Below are positions 1 through 9,567 of a DNA stretch of 64,000 nt, piece by piece. The stretch's first letter is position 1. Each line of letters opens with the position of its first letter. The DNA is from CAZPHI01 sp964586425. Lineage in GTDB: Bacteria; Bacillota; Clostridia; Lachnospirales; Lachnospiraceae. The stretch spans positions 1-64,000 of the forward strand of contig CAZPHI010000001.1 of NCBI GenBank assembly GCA_964586425.1, written 5' to 3'. The notes beneath the pieces were generated by a model that was given only the letters and a program-made list of their open reading frames with translations, was not told the origin of the DNA and searched no databases. A program made the position numbers and the translations under genes.

Positions 1-24
1 TTACTTATTAAAAAAAACTTACCT

Positions 25-55
25 AAAAGAGCCTCTAAGCGAGGTTCTTTTTTTA
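25..55 (+). terminator. Rho-independent terminator of an upstream gene
   Basis: GAGCCTC pairs with GAGGTTC across a TAAGC loop, flanked by A-rich and T-rich tracts (AAAA before, a run of seven T after). The gene it ends lies outside the window. Confidence 0.75.
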
Positions 56-86
56 TCCTTATAAATGTACAAAAACTTTCTTTATT

Positions 87-116
87 TTGTTTCCTATCTT
101 ACATATTAATTATATA
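87..116 (+). promoter_or_regulatory. Possible promoter of the secreted protein gene
   Basis: TTGTTT (87-92) and TATATA (111-116) are 18 bp apart, between the upstream terminator and the first gene. Only a moderate match to the housekeeping consensus, in very AT-rich DNA. Confidence 0.35.
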
Positions 117-161
117 GCAGATAACAATTTAATAATTCTTTTAAGAAAGGACGTAATAAAT

Positions 162-1328
162 ATGAGAAAGAATAAATTACTTGCTCCGTTTATAATGGGG
201 CTATTAATAATGGGAAGCTGTTCTACTTGTTTTGCGCTTGACGATAATAGTCATACTCCTAATAGTTCAGAAACTATCAAGGCTGAAGTAGGCGATTTCG
301 TCGATATGGGGACGCAGCCTCTTGGGGATGCTACAACAGAGAATACAGTAACTAATACAACAAGTTCTACTAATAAAGAGCATATTATGGACTCTAGTGA
401 TATTAACAAATATAATACTAGCTATTTCGCTCAATCTGGAACTATAACAACAGAAACTAAGGGTGGCTTTGATATTGGATTTAGAACAACAATGAAAAGT
501 TATGACCTTAATCAATTGGTAGAAGAGGGAGCTTGGATATTAGTTAAAGCTGCAACTGACCCAACATTTACAGTTATTAAAGGTGAAACATCAGCTGGGG
601 ACGATATGGATTGGGGTGGTGCTCAACTAAGAGATGAATTTATCTTCGGCGACCCCGGAGAAGGAAAAGTAAATGGAAATAACTACGGTATATACACTAC
701 TTTTGATTCAATAGAGTATTCACCCGGAACTCCTGCTCTTTGGTCATTTGAATATTTATATAACTACTATTTTATAAGAGGAAACTGGCAAGTTAAAACC
801 CCTATACAAACATGGTATGATGGAACTGGTCAATCTAAAGAATTTATCGAATGGCTAAGAAGATATCATCATACATCAGATACCAGAGTAAGAATAACAG
901 AATTTACAGAAGAGATTAATGATGATGTAGATACTAATACAAAAGAGATTACCGCTTATGATGATACTCAGTTTGTATGGTATATCCAAGACAGCACAGG
1001 TGCTAATGCTGTGCAACCGATTAAAACAGCAACTCCAGCTGCAAGAATCCGATTTGATAAGGCTGGTACATATCATATAGTTGTTATGCAGCCTTGTACA
1101 TTACAAGAAGTAATTACAAGGAATGTTAAATGGAATAGATACACATATCTTAATACCTTTGGTTTACTATTAAATGCTACATCTGATTCTTATTCAGAAA
1201 AAATATATGGAGATAAGACATTTAGCTGGTGTATGAATCACGAATGGGATGTTGAAGTAACAAAACCCGGAGATTATACATTTGGCGATGCAGAAAATAA
1301 GCTTTACACAACAATTTTGGTTGAATAA
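162..1328 (+). CDS. Secreted protein of unknown function
   Basis: 388 residues from the ATG at 162, which has AGAAAGG 11 bp upstream; an open frame continues back to 87 but without a ribosome site. The N-terminus (MRKNK, then a hydrophobic run ending SCSTCFA) is a signal peptide, probably cut after CFA; the nearby Cys does not sit in a good lipobox. A Ser/Thr/Asn-rich linker follows to about residue 85. The rest is mixed beta-rich sequence with many Trp/Tyr, and a stretch near residues 310-325 (FDKAGTYHIVV) looks like the last strand of a PKD/Ig-like domain. I recognise no enzyme motif. It lies alone between a terminator and the plsX promoter, so it is probably monocistronic and exported to the surface or medium. 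Confidence 0.75.
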   Translation: MRKNKLLAPFIMGLLIMGSCSTCFALDDNSHTPNSSETIKAEVGDFVDMGTQPLGDATTENTVTNTTSSTNKEHIMDSSDINKYNTSYFAQSGTITTETKGGFDIGFRTTMKSYDLNQLVEEGAWILVKAATDPTFTVIKGETSAGDDMDWGGAQLRDEFIFGDPGEGKVNGNNYGIYTTFDSIEYSPGTPALWSFEYLYNYYFIRGNWQVKTPIQTWYDGTGQSKEFIEWLRRYHHTSDTRVRITEFTEEINDDVDTNTKEITAYDDTQFVWYIQDSTGANAVQPIKTATPAARIRFDKAGTYHIVVMQPCTLQEVITRNVKWNRYTYLNTFGLLLNATSDSYSEKIYGDKTFSWCMNHEWDVEVTKPGDYTFGDAENKLYTTILVE

Positions 1329-1399
1329 TATACCTGCTATAGGATAGATAGAAATATCGGCTTTTTAAAAAAGGCAATATAAAAAATACCAACATTCTA

Positions 1400-1428
1400 T
1401 TGATTTTAATTTATATATCTAGTATATT
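1400..1428 (+). promoter_or_regulatory. Housekeeping promoter of the plsX operon
   Basis: TTGATT (1400-1405) and TATATT (1423-1428) with exactly 17 bp between them, about 34 bp before the plsX ATG. Close to the sigma-A consensus. Confidence 0.7.
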
Positions 1429-1461
1429 ATTCTAAGAAACGAAAATGGAGGAAGCAGGGTA

Positions 1462-2469
1462 ATGGAAATTGTCAAAGTTGCAGTTGATGCAATGGGTGGC
1501 GATAATGCACCGGGTGAAATCGTTAAAGGTGCAGTAGACGCAGTTAATGCCCGAGAAAGTATACACGTAATTCTTGTCGGAAAAGAAGATGTAGTAAAAG
1601 CTGAATTAGCTAAGTATACTTATAATAGTGAACAGATATCAGTTCTTCATGCTCCTGACGTAATAGAAACAGGAGAACCTCCTGTAATTGCTATTCGAAA
1701 GAAAAAAGAATCTTCACTTGTAATGGCACTCAATCTAGTTAAGAATCAGGAAGCTGATGCATTCGTATCTGCAGGTAGCTCTGGTGCAATTCTTGCTGGA
1801 GGTCAGTTACTTGTAGGTAGAATCAAAGGCGTAGAAAGACCACCACTTGCACCATTGATACCAACAAAGAATGGTGTTTCATTGTTAGTAGACTGTGGAG
1901 CTAATGTTGATGCAAGACCTAGTCATCTTGTTCAGTTTGCAAAGATGGGTTCTATCTATATGGAGAATGTAATGGGTGTTAAAAACCCTAAGGTTGCCAT
2001 TGTTAATATAGGTGTTGAAGAGGAAAAAGGAAATCAGCTCGTTAAAGAAACCTATCCTTTGCTAAAGAGTTGTACAGATATTAACTTTGTAGGAAGCATT
2101 GAAGCAAGAGATATTCCGAACGGAGACGTAGATGTAATTGTCTGTGAAGCATTTGTTGGTAATGTAATTCTTAAATTATATGAAGGCGTTGGTGCTACAT
2201 TGATCAGTAAGGTTAAAGAAGGACTTTATTCAACACTTAGAAGTAAAATCGGTGGCGTATTAATTAAACCAGCGTTAAAGAAGACATTAAAGACTTTTGA
2301 CGCAAGTCAGTATGGTGGAGCTCCACTTATAGGTTTGAAAGGTCTTGTTGTGAAGACTCATGGTAGTTCTAAAGCACTTGAGGTTTGCAATTCTATTCTT
2401 CAGTGTGAAAAGTTTAAAGAACAACGTATTAATGAAAAAATTGCTGAGGTTATTACCAAAGAAGCATAA
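1462..2469 (+). CDS. plsX: Phosphate acyltransferase PlsX
   Basis: 335 residues, normal family length. PlsX makes acyl-phosphate from acyl-ACP; PlsY (at 23.5 kb here) then acylates glycerol-3-phosphate, starting phospholipid synthesis. The N-terminus VAVDAMGGDNAP and the later SSGAILAGGQ, LVDCGANVDARP and CEAFVGNVILK segments are family signatures. ATG at 1462 follows GGAGGAAGCAGG. It is directly upstream of acpP, its substrate carrier, 32 bp away and on the same strand, so the two are probably co-transcribed from the promoter at 1400. In many Firmicutes rpmF and a YceD gene precede plsX; here they do not. Confidence 0.96.
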   Translation: MEIVKVAVDAMGGDNAPGEIVKGAVDAVNARESIHVILVGKEDVVKAELAKYTYNSEQISVLHAPDVIETGEPPVIAIRKKKESSLVMALNLVKNQEADAFVSAGSSGAILAGGQLLVGRIKGVERPPLAPLIPTKNGVSLLVDCGANVDARPSHLVQFAKMGSIYMENVMGVKNPKVAIVNIGVEEEKGNQLVKETYPLLKSCTDINFVGSIEARDIPNGDVDVIVCEAFVGNVILKLYEGVGATLISKVKEGLYSTLRSKIGGVLIKPALKKTLKTFDASQYGGAPLIGLKGLVVKTHGSSKALEVCNSILQCEKFKEQRINEKIAEVITKEA

Positions 2470-2501
2470 TAATAATTTTATTTTTGAAAGGAATTATAAC
2501 T

Positions 2502-2732
2502 ATGGAATTTGAAAAATTACAGAAAATTATTGCAGAAGTATTGAATGTAGAGGCAGATGATATCACAATGGATACAACATTCGTTGATGATCTTGGTGCA
2601 GATTCTCTTGATGTATTCCAGATTATTATGGGGATTGAAGAAGAATTTGATGTTGAAATACCAACAGAAGCTGCAGAAAAAATAGTAACAGTTGGTGATG
2701 CTGTAGAACAGATCAAAACAGCATTAAACTAA
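2502..2732 (+). CDS. acpP: Acyl carrier protein
   Basis: 76 residues, acidic and helical as expected. The phosphopantetheine serine is in LGADSLDVF near residue 36. It carries growing acyl chains for fatty-acid synthesis and donates them to PlsX. ATG at 2502 is chosen over an in-frame TTG at 2484, because GAAAGGAA (2486-2493) sits at the right distance before 2502 and MEFEKLQKI is the usual start. A stem-loop follows the gene. Confidence 0.95.
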   Translation: MEFEKLQKIIAEVLNVEADDITMDTTFVDDLGADSLDVFQIIMGIEEEFDVEIPTEAAEKIVTVGDAVEQIKTALN

Positions 2733-2761
2733 TATAATTATTGAATTAATTAAAAGACTTG

Positions 2762-2792
2762 CGGCTTTCGGCAATGGCTGAAAGCCGTTTTA
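2762..2792 (+). terminator. Stem-loop between acpP and rnc, weak terminator or attenuator
   Basis: CGGCTTTC (2762-2769) pairs perfectly with GAAAGCCG (2780-2787), followed by only four T. The short U-tract suggests partial termination, letting some transcripts run on into rnc. Confidence 0.55.
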
Positions 2793-2813
2793 TGTCATAG
2801 AAGGGAGGTTGTT

Positions 2814-3515
2814 ATGGTGAATCATAATACTGATTTAAAAGGTTTTCAAACTACAATTGGATATACATTCAAAGATGATACATTACTTAAGATGGCATTG
2901 ACACATAGTTCTTATGCTAATGAGATAAAATCAAGAAAATTCAAGGATAATGAAAGACTTGAATTCTTAGGTGATGCAGTTCTTGAGGTTATATCAAGTG
3001 AATTCCTCTTTATTAATAACGAAGATAAGAAGGAGGGTGAATTGACACGTATGAGGGCAAGTATGGTATGTGAACCATCATTAGCATATTGTGCTCGTGA
3101 TATTGAACTTGAAAGCTATATACGACTTGGTAAGGGTGAAGACCTTACAGGTGGAAGATATCGTGATTCAATCACTTCAGATGCTCTTGAAGCGCTTATA
3201 GGTGCTATATATCTTGACGGTGGTTTTGCTAATGCAAAAGAATTTATATTAAAGTTTATTCTTAATGATTTGGAAAATAAAAAACTCTTTTTTGATAGCA
3301 AGACTATTCTTCAGGAAATTGTACAGGCAAAAGGTGATGAACTAGTATATGATTTAACTGGTGAAGAAGGACCTTCGCATTGTAAAACATTCAGTGTTAA
3401 TGTTTTGATTAACAATAAATTGGTATCTTCTGGTACAGGAAGAACAAAGAAATCTGCAGAACAACAAGCTGCGTATAATGCTATCAAAGAGATTCGTAGC
3501 AATGAGTTGCAGTAA
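2814..3515 (+). CDS. rnc: Ribonuclease III
   Basis: 233 residues. Endonuclease for double-stranded RNA that processes rRNA precursors and some mRNAs. The RNase III signature NERLEFLGDAVLEV is at about residues 43-56, with the second metal-site stretch SDALEALIGAIYLDGG near 122-137; the double-stranded RNA-binding domain takes the last 70 residues (GPSHCKTFSVNV, then KKSAEQQAAYNAI). AAGGGAGG lies 5 bp before the ATG. It heads the classic rnc-smc-ftsY order. Confidence 0.96.
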   Translation: MVNHNTDLKGFQTTIGYTFKDDTLLKMALTHSSYANEIKSRKFKDNERLEFLGDAVLEVISSEFLFINNEDKKEGELTRMRASMVCEPSLAYCARDIELESYIRLGKGEDLTGGRYRDSITSDALEALIGAIYLDGGFANAKEFILKFILNDLENKKLFFDSKTILQEIVQAKGDELVYDLTGEEGPSHCKTFSVNVLINNKLVSSGTGRTKKSAEQQAAYNAIKEIRSNELQ

Positions 3516-3555
3516 TTAAGTAATGACGATATTTACTAGAAAAGGGAAATAATAC

Positions 3556-6500
3556 ATGTATTTAAAAAGTATAGAAGTACAGGGCTTCAAATCATTTGCC
3601 AATAAGATTCTTTTTGAATTTCATAATGGAATTACAGGAATTGTTGGTCCTAATGGTAGTGGTAAAAGTAATGTTGGCGATGCGGTTCGCTGGGTTCTTG
3701 GTGAACAAAGTGCAAAACAGCTTCGTGGTTCAAAGATGGAAGATGTAATATTCGCGGGAACAGAGGCAAGAAAGCCTCTGGGTTTTGCTTATGTTGCAAT
3801 CACACTTGATAATTCGGACCATATGCTTCCGGTTGAATTTGATGAAGTAGTGATTTCAAGACGAGTATTTCGCTCGGGTGAAAGTGAATACCAAATCAAT
3901 GGTAGTAATTGTCGATTAAAGGATGTTAACGAATTATTCTATGATACAGGTATAGGTAAAGAGGGCTATTCTATTATTGGACAGGGCCAGGTTGAGAAAA
4001 TCTTAAGTGGTAAACCAGAAGAACGTAGAGAGTTATTCGATGAAGCGGCAGGTATTGTTAAGTTTAAGCGAAGAAAGGCTACAGCCCAGAAAAAGCTTGA
4101 AAGTGAAAGAAATAATCTTACTCGTGTTAATGATATTCTCACGGAACTTGAGAAACAGGTTGGTCCATTAGCAAAGCAGTCTGAAAAGGCTAGAGAATAT
4201 CTTCGATATAAAGAAGATTTGAAGATGTTCGATGTTAATTCGTTTCTTTTTGAATCGGATAAGATTAAGACAATTCTAAACGAAGTTGATGAGAAACTCA
4301 AAATCGCAACTAATGATCTTAATGAGTCTAATGTATCATATGAGAATACAAAATCAGAGTACGAGATTGCTGAACAACAACTTAATTCTGTAAATCAGAA
4401 GATTGAAGAAGTGTCCGAGATCCTTAATAATACAATTCTTGAGAAGAATAAGTTAGAGAATCAGATTAATATCTTAAAAGAACAGATTAAGACAATCGAA
4501 GTTAATGATAAGCATTATAATGAGCGTATGACAAGTGTTCAAGACGAAATTAATCAGAAGAATTCGCAAAAAGAAGGAATGATTAATGAGCAAAAAGATC
4601 TCGCAATTCAGTTGGATGAATTACAAAACAATCTTGGTGCGGCAGATTCTGAACACAAAGAATTAATTGAAGATATTGAGAAGATTAATTCTTTATTAGA
4701 AGATAATAAGAATAATATGTTTGAATATCTTAATCAACGTTCTAATATTAAAACAAAAGAGCAGCGTCTTGAGACAATGCTTGAACAGATTAATATTCGC
4801 AAGGCGGAGCTTACAAGTAAAATCATCAAGGGCAAAAGTGAAGAAAACGAACAAGATATATCAATTAAAAACTTTACGGCACAACTTGATAGTATTAATG
4901 AAGAAGCAGCGGAGCTTATTGCTAATATTAATGAATTAGATAATAAAGTTATAGACACAAAATCAGAAATTGCCACATTAACAGGTGAGATTGATAAAGA
5001 TCAACAGCAATATCATAGAGAAAAGTCTAAGCTTGAATCATTGCGTAATATTACAGAACGATATGATGGATATGGTAATAGTATTAGAAAAATAATGGAA
5101 CTAAAGAATGAGAATCAAGGCATTCTTGGTGTTATAGCTGATATTATTAAAGTTGAGAAAAAATATGAAATTGCTGTTGAAACAGCACTTGGTGGAACTA
5201 TTCAGAATATTGTAACTGATAATGAACAAACTGCTAAGAATTTGATAAGTTATCTTAAAGAGAACAAATTGGGAAGAGCAACATTCTTGCCTTTATCATC
5301 AATATCAGGTAGAAATACACTTGAAAAAGATCCATGTATGTCTGAAAAAGGCGTTGTTGGTATAGCAAGTAATCTTGTTCGTGTATCATTTGAATATGAA
5401 AATCTTGCAAGATATCTTCTTGGTCGAATTGTGGTTGTAGATAATATTGATAATGCACTTTTGATTGCTAGAAAATATAAGTATTCTTTGCGAATTGTTA
5501 CGCTTGAAGGAGAACAGTTAAATCCAGGTGGTTCAATGACTGGTGGTGCTTTCAAAAATTCAAGTAATCTACTTGGACGTCGTAGAGAGATTGAAGAATT
5601 AAAGACAGAGGTTACAAAACTTACTAAGACAATTGAAGATAAAAAAGCCCTTGTATCCGACAAACGTAAAATCGTTAGTGAATCAAGAGAGCAATTAGAT
5701 GGCTTCAATAAACTACTTCGTGAAAAACAACTTAATAAAAATACAGTAGAGATGAATCTCAAGCAAGCTAATGAAAAGAAGAATGATATTATTAATACAT
5801 ACAGTGACAGTAAGCAGGAAGTTGGTCAGATTGAAAGACAGATAACTGAAATTAAGGCTGGTATGGATAATATTCAATCCGAATTCACTGAAATTGATGA
5901 ATTGAATAAGACAGCAGAAAACAATATTGCTGAACTCAATAAGAAACTTGAAGAGTTAAAGTATGCTGAAGCATCACATGTCAATTCAACAGAGTCAATA
6001 CATATTCATTTTTCAGAATTAAAGCAGAAGAATGAGTTTATTCAGCAGAATATTGATCGTCTTGATGAAGAGATAGCTAATCTTAATTCTGAAATTGAGA
6101 ATATTCTTGTAAGAATGGGCGGAACAGCTAATGAAATAACAGAGAAACAGGAAGATATTGCTGCTATTTCAGAAAGTATTGCTCTAGCTTCAAAATCAAT
6201 TGGAGAATTTGAGACTTCTATCAAAGAATTAAAAGGTAATAGGGATACAATAACTACAAGCCACAAAGCATTTTTCGATAAAAGAGAAGAACTTAGTACT
6301 AAGATTGCTGCACTTGATAAGGAATGTTACAGATTGAATGCTCAAAAAGAAAAGCAGGACGAGCAGTATGATTCGCTAGTTAATTATATGTGGACTGAGT
6401 ATGAGATTACATTGAGTGATGCAAGAGATATGCGTAATGAAGAGCTTGATAATCTTAGTGAAATCAAGAAGAATATTGCACAATTAAAGAGTAATATTAA

Positions 6501-7116
6501 GAACTTAGGAGATGTTAATGTTAACTCTATTGAAGAATACAAGTCTGTATCTGAGAGATATGAATTTCTAAAAGGACAACATGATGATCTTATTGAGGCT
6601 GAACAGTCACTTATGAGTGTTATTACAGATCTTGACACGGGCATGCGTGCACAATTTGAAACTAAATTCAATGAAATAAAAGTTGAATTTGATAAGGTAT
6701 TCAAAGAATTGTTTGGTGGAGGACGAGGTACAATAGAATTGGCTGAAGGTGAAGATATTCTAGAAGCTGGAATCACAATTATATCACAGCCACCAGGAAA
6801 GAAGCTTCAGAATATGATGCAGTTATCAGGTGGAGAGAAAGCATTGACCGCTATTTCGTTATTGTTTGCAATTCAGAATCTAAAGCCATCACCATTCTGT
6901 CTCCTCGATGAGATTGAAGCTGCACTTGATGATTCTAATGTTGGTCGATATGCTAATTATCTGCACAAGTTAACTAAACATACACAGTTTATAGTTATTA
7001 CACATAGACGAGGTACTATGTCAGCTGCTGATAGACTTTATGGTATAACAATGCAGGAAAAAGGTGTATCTACGCTTGTATCAGTTGATTTAATAGAGAA
7101 TGATTTGCAAGCATAA
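3556..7116 (+). CDS. smc: Chromosome segregation protein SMC
   Basis: 1186 residues, full length. SMC forms a dimeric ATP-driven clamp with ScpA and ScpB that compacts and separates daughter chromosomes. Walker A is GPNGSGKSN (residues 31-39); long coiled coils flank a hinge at about 505-665 (GYGNSIRK through GGAFKNSSNLLGRR); the C-terminal head has the ABC signature LSGGEKALTA (about 1090) and Walker B FCLLDEIEAALDD. It sits 40 bp after rnc and 12 bp before ftsY, so the three are one operon. Nothing is missing. Confidence 0.97.
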   Translation: MYLKSIEVQGFKSFANKILFEFHNGITGIVGPNGSGKSNVGDAVRWVLGEQSAKQLRGSKMEDVIFAGTEARKPLGFAYVAITLDNSDHMLPVEFDEVVISRRVFRSGESEYQINGSNCRLKDVNELFYDTGIGKEGYSIIGQGQVEKILSGKPEERRELFDEAAGIVKFKRRKATAQKKLESERNNLTRVNDILTELEKQVGPLAKQSEKAREYLRYKEDLKMFDVNSFLFESDKIKTILNEVDEKLKIATNDLNESNVSYENTKSEYEIAEQQLNSVNQKIEEVSEILNNTILEKNKLENQINILKEQIKTIEVNDKHYNERMTSVQDEINQKNSQKEGMINEQKDLAIQLDELQNNLGAADSEHKELIEDIEKINSLLEDNKNNMFEYLNQRSNIKTKEQRLETMLEQINIRKAELTSKIIKGKSEENEQDISIKNFTAQLDSINEEAAELIANINELDNKVIDTKSEIATLTGEIDKDQQQYHREKSKLESLRNITERYDGYGNSIRKIMELKNENQGILGVIADIIKVEKKYEIAVETALGGTIQNIVTDNEQTAKNLISYLKENKLGRATFLPLSSISGRNTLEKDPCMSEKGVVGIASNLVRVSFEYENLARYLLGRIVVVDNIDNALLIARKYKYSLRIVTLEGEQLNPGGSMTGGAFKNSSNLLGRRREIEELKTEVTKLTKTIEDKKALVSDKRKIVSESREQLDGFNKLLREKQLNKNTVEMNLKQANEKKNDIINTYSDSKQEVGQIERQITEIKAGMDNIQSEFTEIDELNKTAENNIAELNKKLEELKYAEASHVNSTESIHIHFSELKQKNEFIQQNIDRLDEEIANLNSEIENILVRMGGTANEITEKQEDIAAISESIALASKSIGEFETSIKELKGNRDTITTSHKAFFDKREELSTKIAALDKECYRLNAQKEKQDEQYDSLVNYMWTEYEITLSDARDMRNEELDNLSEIKKNIAQLKSNIKNLGDVNVNSIEEYKSVSERYEFLKGQHDDLIEAEQSLMSVITDLDTGMRAQFETKFNEIKVEFDKVFKELFGGGRGTIELAEGEDILEAGITIISQPPGKKLQNMMQLSGGEKALTAISLLFAIQNLKPSPFCLLDEIEAALDDSNVGRYANYLHKLTKHTQFIVITHRRGTMSAADRLYGITMQEKGVSTLVSVDLIENDLQA

Positions 7117-7128
7117 ATTGGAGGTAAT

Positions 7129-8055
7129 ATGGGATTATTTAGTAAATTAAAACAAGGACTTACAAAAACACGTGAAACAATTGTTTCGGGTATTGATAAC
7201 ATTTTCTCAGGATTTTCAGAGATAGATGACGATTTTTATGATGAGCTTGAAGAGACTCTTATAATGGGTGATATTGGTGTTAAAGCTACCATGGAAATCA
7301 TAGATGATTTAAAAGAAAAGGTTAAAGAGAATAAAATCAAACATCCTGCTGAATGCAAGGCACTTCTTATTGATAGTATTAAAGAGAAGATGAATTTGGG
7401 TGAGAATGCATATGATTTCGAGCAGAAAACTTCGATTGTTATGGTAATTGGAGTTAATGGTGTTGGTAAGACAACTTCATGTGGTAAATTAGCTGGACAT
7501 CTTAAAGAGCTAGACAAAAAAGTTATTCTTGCTGCAGCTGATACATTTAGAGCAGCTGCAATTGAACAGCTTACAGAATGGTCTAACAGAACCGGTTGCG
7601 AGATTATATCACAGTGTGAAGGTGCTGACCCAGCGGCTGTTATATATGATGCAGTTGCTGCTGCTAAAGCGAGAAAAGCAGATGTACTTATATGCGATAC
7701 AGCAGGACGTCTTCACAATAAGAAAAACCTTATGAATGAATTAGGCAAGATAGACAGAGTGATTGAGAGGGAATACCCTGATGCATACCGTGAGAACCTT
7801 ATAGTTCTTGATGGTACAACAGGTCAGAATGCACTATCACAGCTTAAGGAATTCAAAGAGGTTACTGATATTACAGGCATTATTCTTACCAAAATGGATG
7901 GAACAGCTAAGGGCGGTATCGCGATAGCTATTCAGGCTGAATATGGTATTCCGGTAAAATATATTGGAGTTGGTGAGAAGGTTGAAGACCTACAAAAGTT
8001 CAATTCTAATGACTTTGTAAATGCTTTGTTTGATGTAGGAAATGACGAAGAATAG
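7129..8055 (+). CDS. ftsY: Signal recognition particle receptor FtsY
   Basis: 308 residues: a short N region, the NG GTPase domain, and no long acidic A domain, as usual in Gram-positives. G1 GVNGVGKTT (about 107-115), then DTFRAAAIEQL, DTAGR (about 189) and TKMDGTAKGG. FtsY receives Ffh-bound ribosomes at the membrane; ffh is 4 kb downstream in this window. GGAGGTAATATG places the start. After the stop an AT-rich 117-bp spacer leads to ilvA. Confidence 0.96.
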   Translation: MGLFSKLKQGLTKTRETIVSGIDNIFSGFSEIDDDFYDELEETLIMGDIGVKATMEIIDDLKEKVKENKIKHPAECKALLIDSIKEKMNLGENAYDFEQKTSIVMVIGVNGVGKTTSCGKLAGHLKELDKKVILAAADTFRAAAIEQLTEWSNRTGCEIISQCEGADPAAVIYDAVAAAKARKADVLICDTAGRLHNKKNLMNELGKIDRVIEREYPDAYRENLIVLDGTTGQNALSQLKEFKEVTDITGIILTKMDGTAKGGIAIAIQAEYGIPVKYIGVGEKVEDLQKFNSNDFVNALFDVGNDEE

Positions 8056-8172
8056 GTGTTTTTTATCAAATTATATGAAAAAGTGTTAATTTTATGATGC
8101 ATTATTTTGATATATGTGTTATCATTATTAATTAGAGTGATTTCAATAAATCAGGAAAGAAGGACATTATTT

Positions 8173-9384
8173 ATGTTGACTTTAAAAAAATTCGAAGAAG
8201 CTGCAGAAAAGGTTAAAGAAGTTACTTTGAATACTAATCTTATTTATAGTGAATATTTTAGTGACCAGTGTAATAACAAAGTATACTTAAAACCTGAGAA
8301 TATGCAATATACAGGAGCATATAAAGTTCGTGGAGCATACTACAAAATTAGTACACTTAGCCAGGAAGAAAGAGAAAAAGGACTTATTACAGCTAGTGCT
8401 GGTAACCACGCTCAGGGCGTTGCATATGCTGCAAAAATATATGGTGTTAAGGCTACAATTGTTATGCCAACAACAACACCACTTATCAAAGTAAACAGAA
8501 CAAAAAGTTATGGCGCTGATGTAGTTCTTTATGGTAATGTATATGATGAAGCATGTGAATATGCAATTAAGTTATCTAAAGAAAAAGGATATACATTCAT
8601 TCATCCATTTGATGATCTTGATGTAGCAACAGGACAAGGTTCAATTGCAATGGAAATCATCAAAGAACTCCCAACAGTTGATTATATTCTTGTACCAGTT
8701 GGTGGTGGTGGATTAGCAACAGGTGTATCTTCACTTGCCAAATTACTTAATCCTAATATTAAAGTTATTGGTGTTGAGCCAGCCGGCGCTAATTGCCTTC
8801 AGGAATCTCTGAAAGCAGGAGAAGTAATGACACTTAAGGGTGTTAATACAATTGCTGATGGTACAGCTGTTCAGACACCTGGACGTAAGTTATTCCCATA
8901 TCTTCAGAAGAATCTTGATGATATTATTACAGTTGAGGATGAAGAACTTATAGTTGCGTTCCTTGATATGGTTGAGAATCATAAGATGGTAGTTGAGAAC
9001 TCTGGACTTCTTACAGTTGCTGCGCTTAATCATCTTGATGTTACAGATAAGAAGATTGTTTCAATCCTTAGTGGTGGTAATATGGATGTTATTACAATCT
9101 CATCTGTTGTTCAGCATGGATTAATTCAGAGAGGCAGAATATTCACAGTATCAGTATTGCTTCCTGATAAGCCAGGTGAATTAGTAAGAGTTGCTGATAT
9201 CATTGCAAAAGCAAAAGGCAATGTAATTAAGCTTGAACATAATCAGTTTGTTAGTATTAATAGGAATGCTGCTGTTGAACTTAGAATTACAATTGAAGCA
9301 TTTGGACATGAACACAAACAGGAAATCTTCGATTTACTTGAAAAAGGTGGATTGAAACCAAGAATTGTAAAACCAAGTATTTAA
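8173..9384 (+). CDS. ilvA: Threonine ammonia-lyase with C-terminal ACT domain
   Basis: 403 residues from the ATG at 8173, preceded by AGGAAAGAAGGA; the open frame reaches back to 8107 without a ribosome site. PLP enzyme that turns threonine into 2-oxobutanoate and ammonia, the entry to isoleucine or to propionate-type catabolism. Schiff-base lysine is K51 in TGAYKVRGA; the PLP phosphate loop is VGGGGLATG; SAGNHAQGVAY is the family signature. The last 75 residues are an ACT-like domain (VLLPDKPGELVRVADIIA). One ACT domain and this length resemble the short TdcB-like/Gram-positive IlvA class, so biosynthetic or catabolic use cannot be told from sequence. A terminator follows. Confidence 0.92.
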   Translation: MLTLKKFEEAAEKVKEVTLNTNLIYSEYFSDQCNNKVYLKPENMQYTGAYKVRGAYYKISTLSQEEREKGLITASAGNHAQGVAYAAKIYGVKATIVMPTTTPLIKVNRTKSYGADVVLYGNVYDEACEYAIKLSKEKGYTFIHPFDDLDVATGQGSIAMEIIKELPTVDYILVPVGGGGLATGVSSLAKLLNPNIKVIGVEPAGANCLQESLKAGEVMTLKGVNTIADGTAVQTPGRKLFPYLQKNLDDIITVEDEELIVAFLDMVENHKMVVENSGLLTVAALNHLDVTDKKIVSILSGGNMDVITISSVVQHGLIQRGRIFTVSVLLPDKPGELVRVADIIAKAKGNVIKLEHNQFVSINRNAAVELRITIEAFGHEHKQEIFDLLEKGGLKPRIVKPSI

Positions 9385-9402
9385 TTAAATTATACATATA
9401 TA

Positions 9403-9446
9403 AAGTCTGTTTTAGTTGTAAGGTGCTTCTAAAACAGGCTTTTTTA
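9403..9446 (+). terminator. Terminator of ilvA
   Basis: GTCTGTTTTAG (9405-9415) pairs with CTAAAACAGGC (9429-9439) with one G-T pair, followed by six T. Confidence 0.85.
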
Positions 9447-9567
9447 TTGAAGATCAAAGGACACACTTTTTACATATTATTTACACAATTCAAACATTTA
9501 TGAAATATAGAATACTTTCATAGTCACATAATTATAATGATGATAATGATATGGAGGTAATCGATAT

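Noticed and set aside
3966..4301. Long minus-strand open frames inside smc and other plus-strand genes
   Set aside because: They lie fully within well-supported genes, are low-complexity Ser/Leu/Ile translations of the complement, and have no ribosome site.
8056..8172. Promoter or leader of ilvA in the AT-rich spacer
   Set aside because: TTGATA at 8107 has no -10 at proper spacing; other pairs are weak. I could not choose one.
9447..9567. Promoter of the DUF4353 lipoprotein gene
   Set aside because: TATAAT at 9533 has no suitable -35, and other candidates have poor spacing; no confident call.
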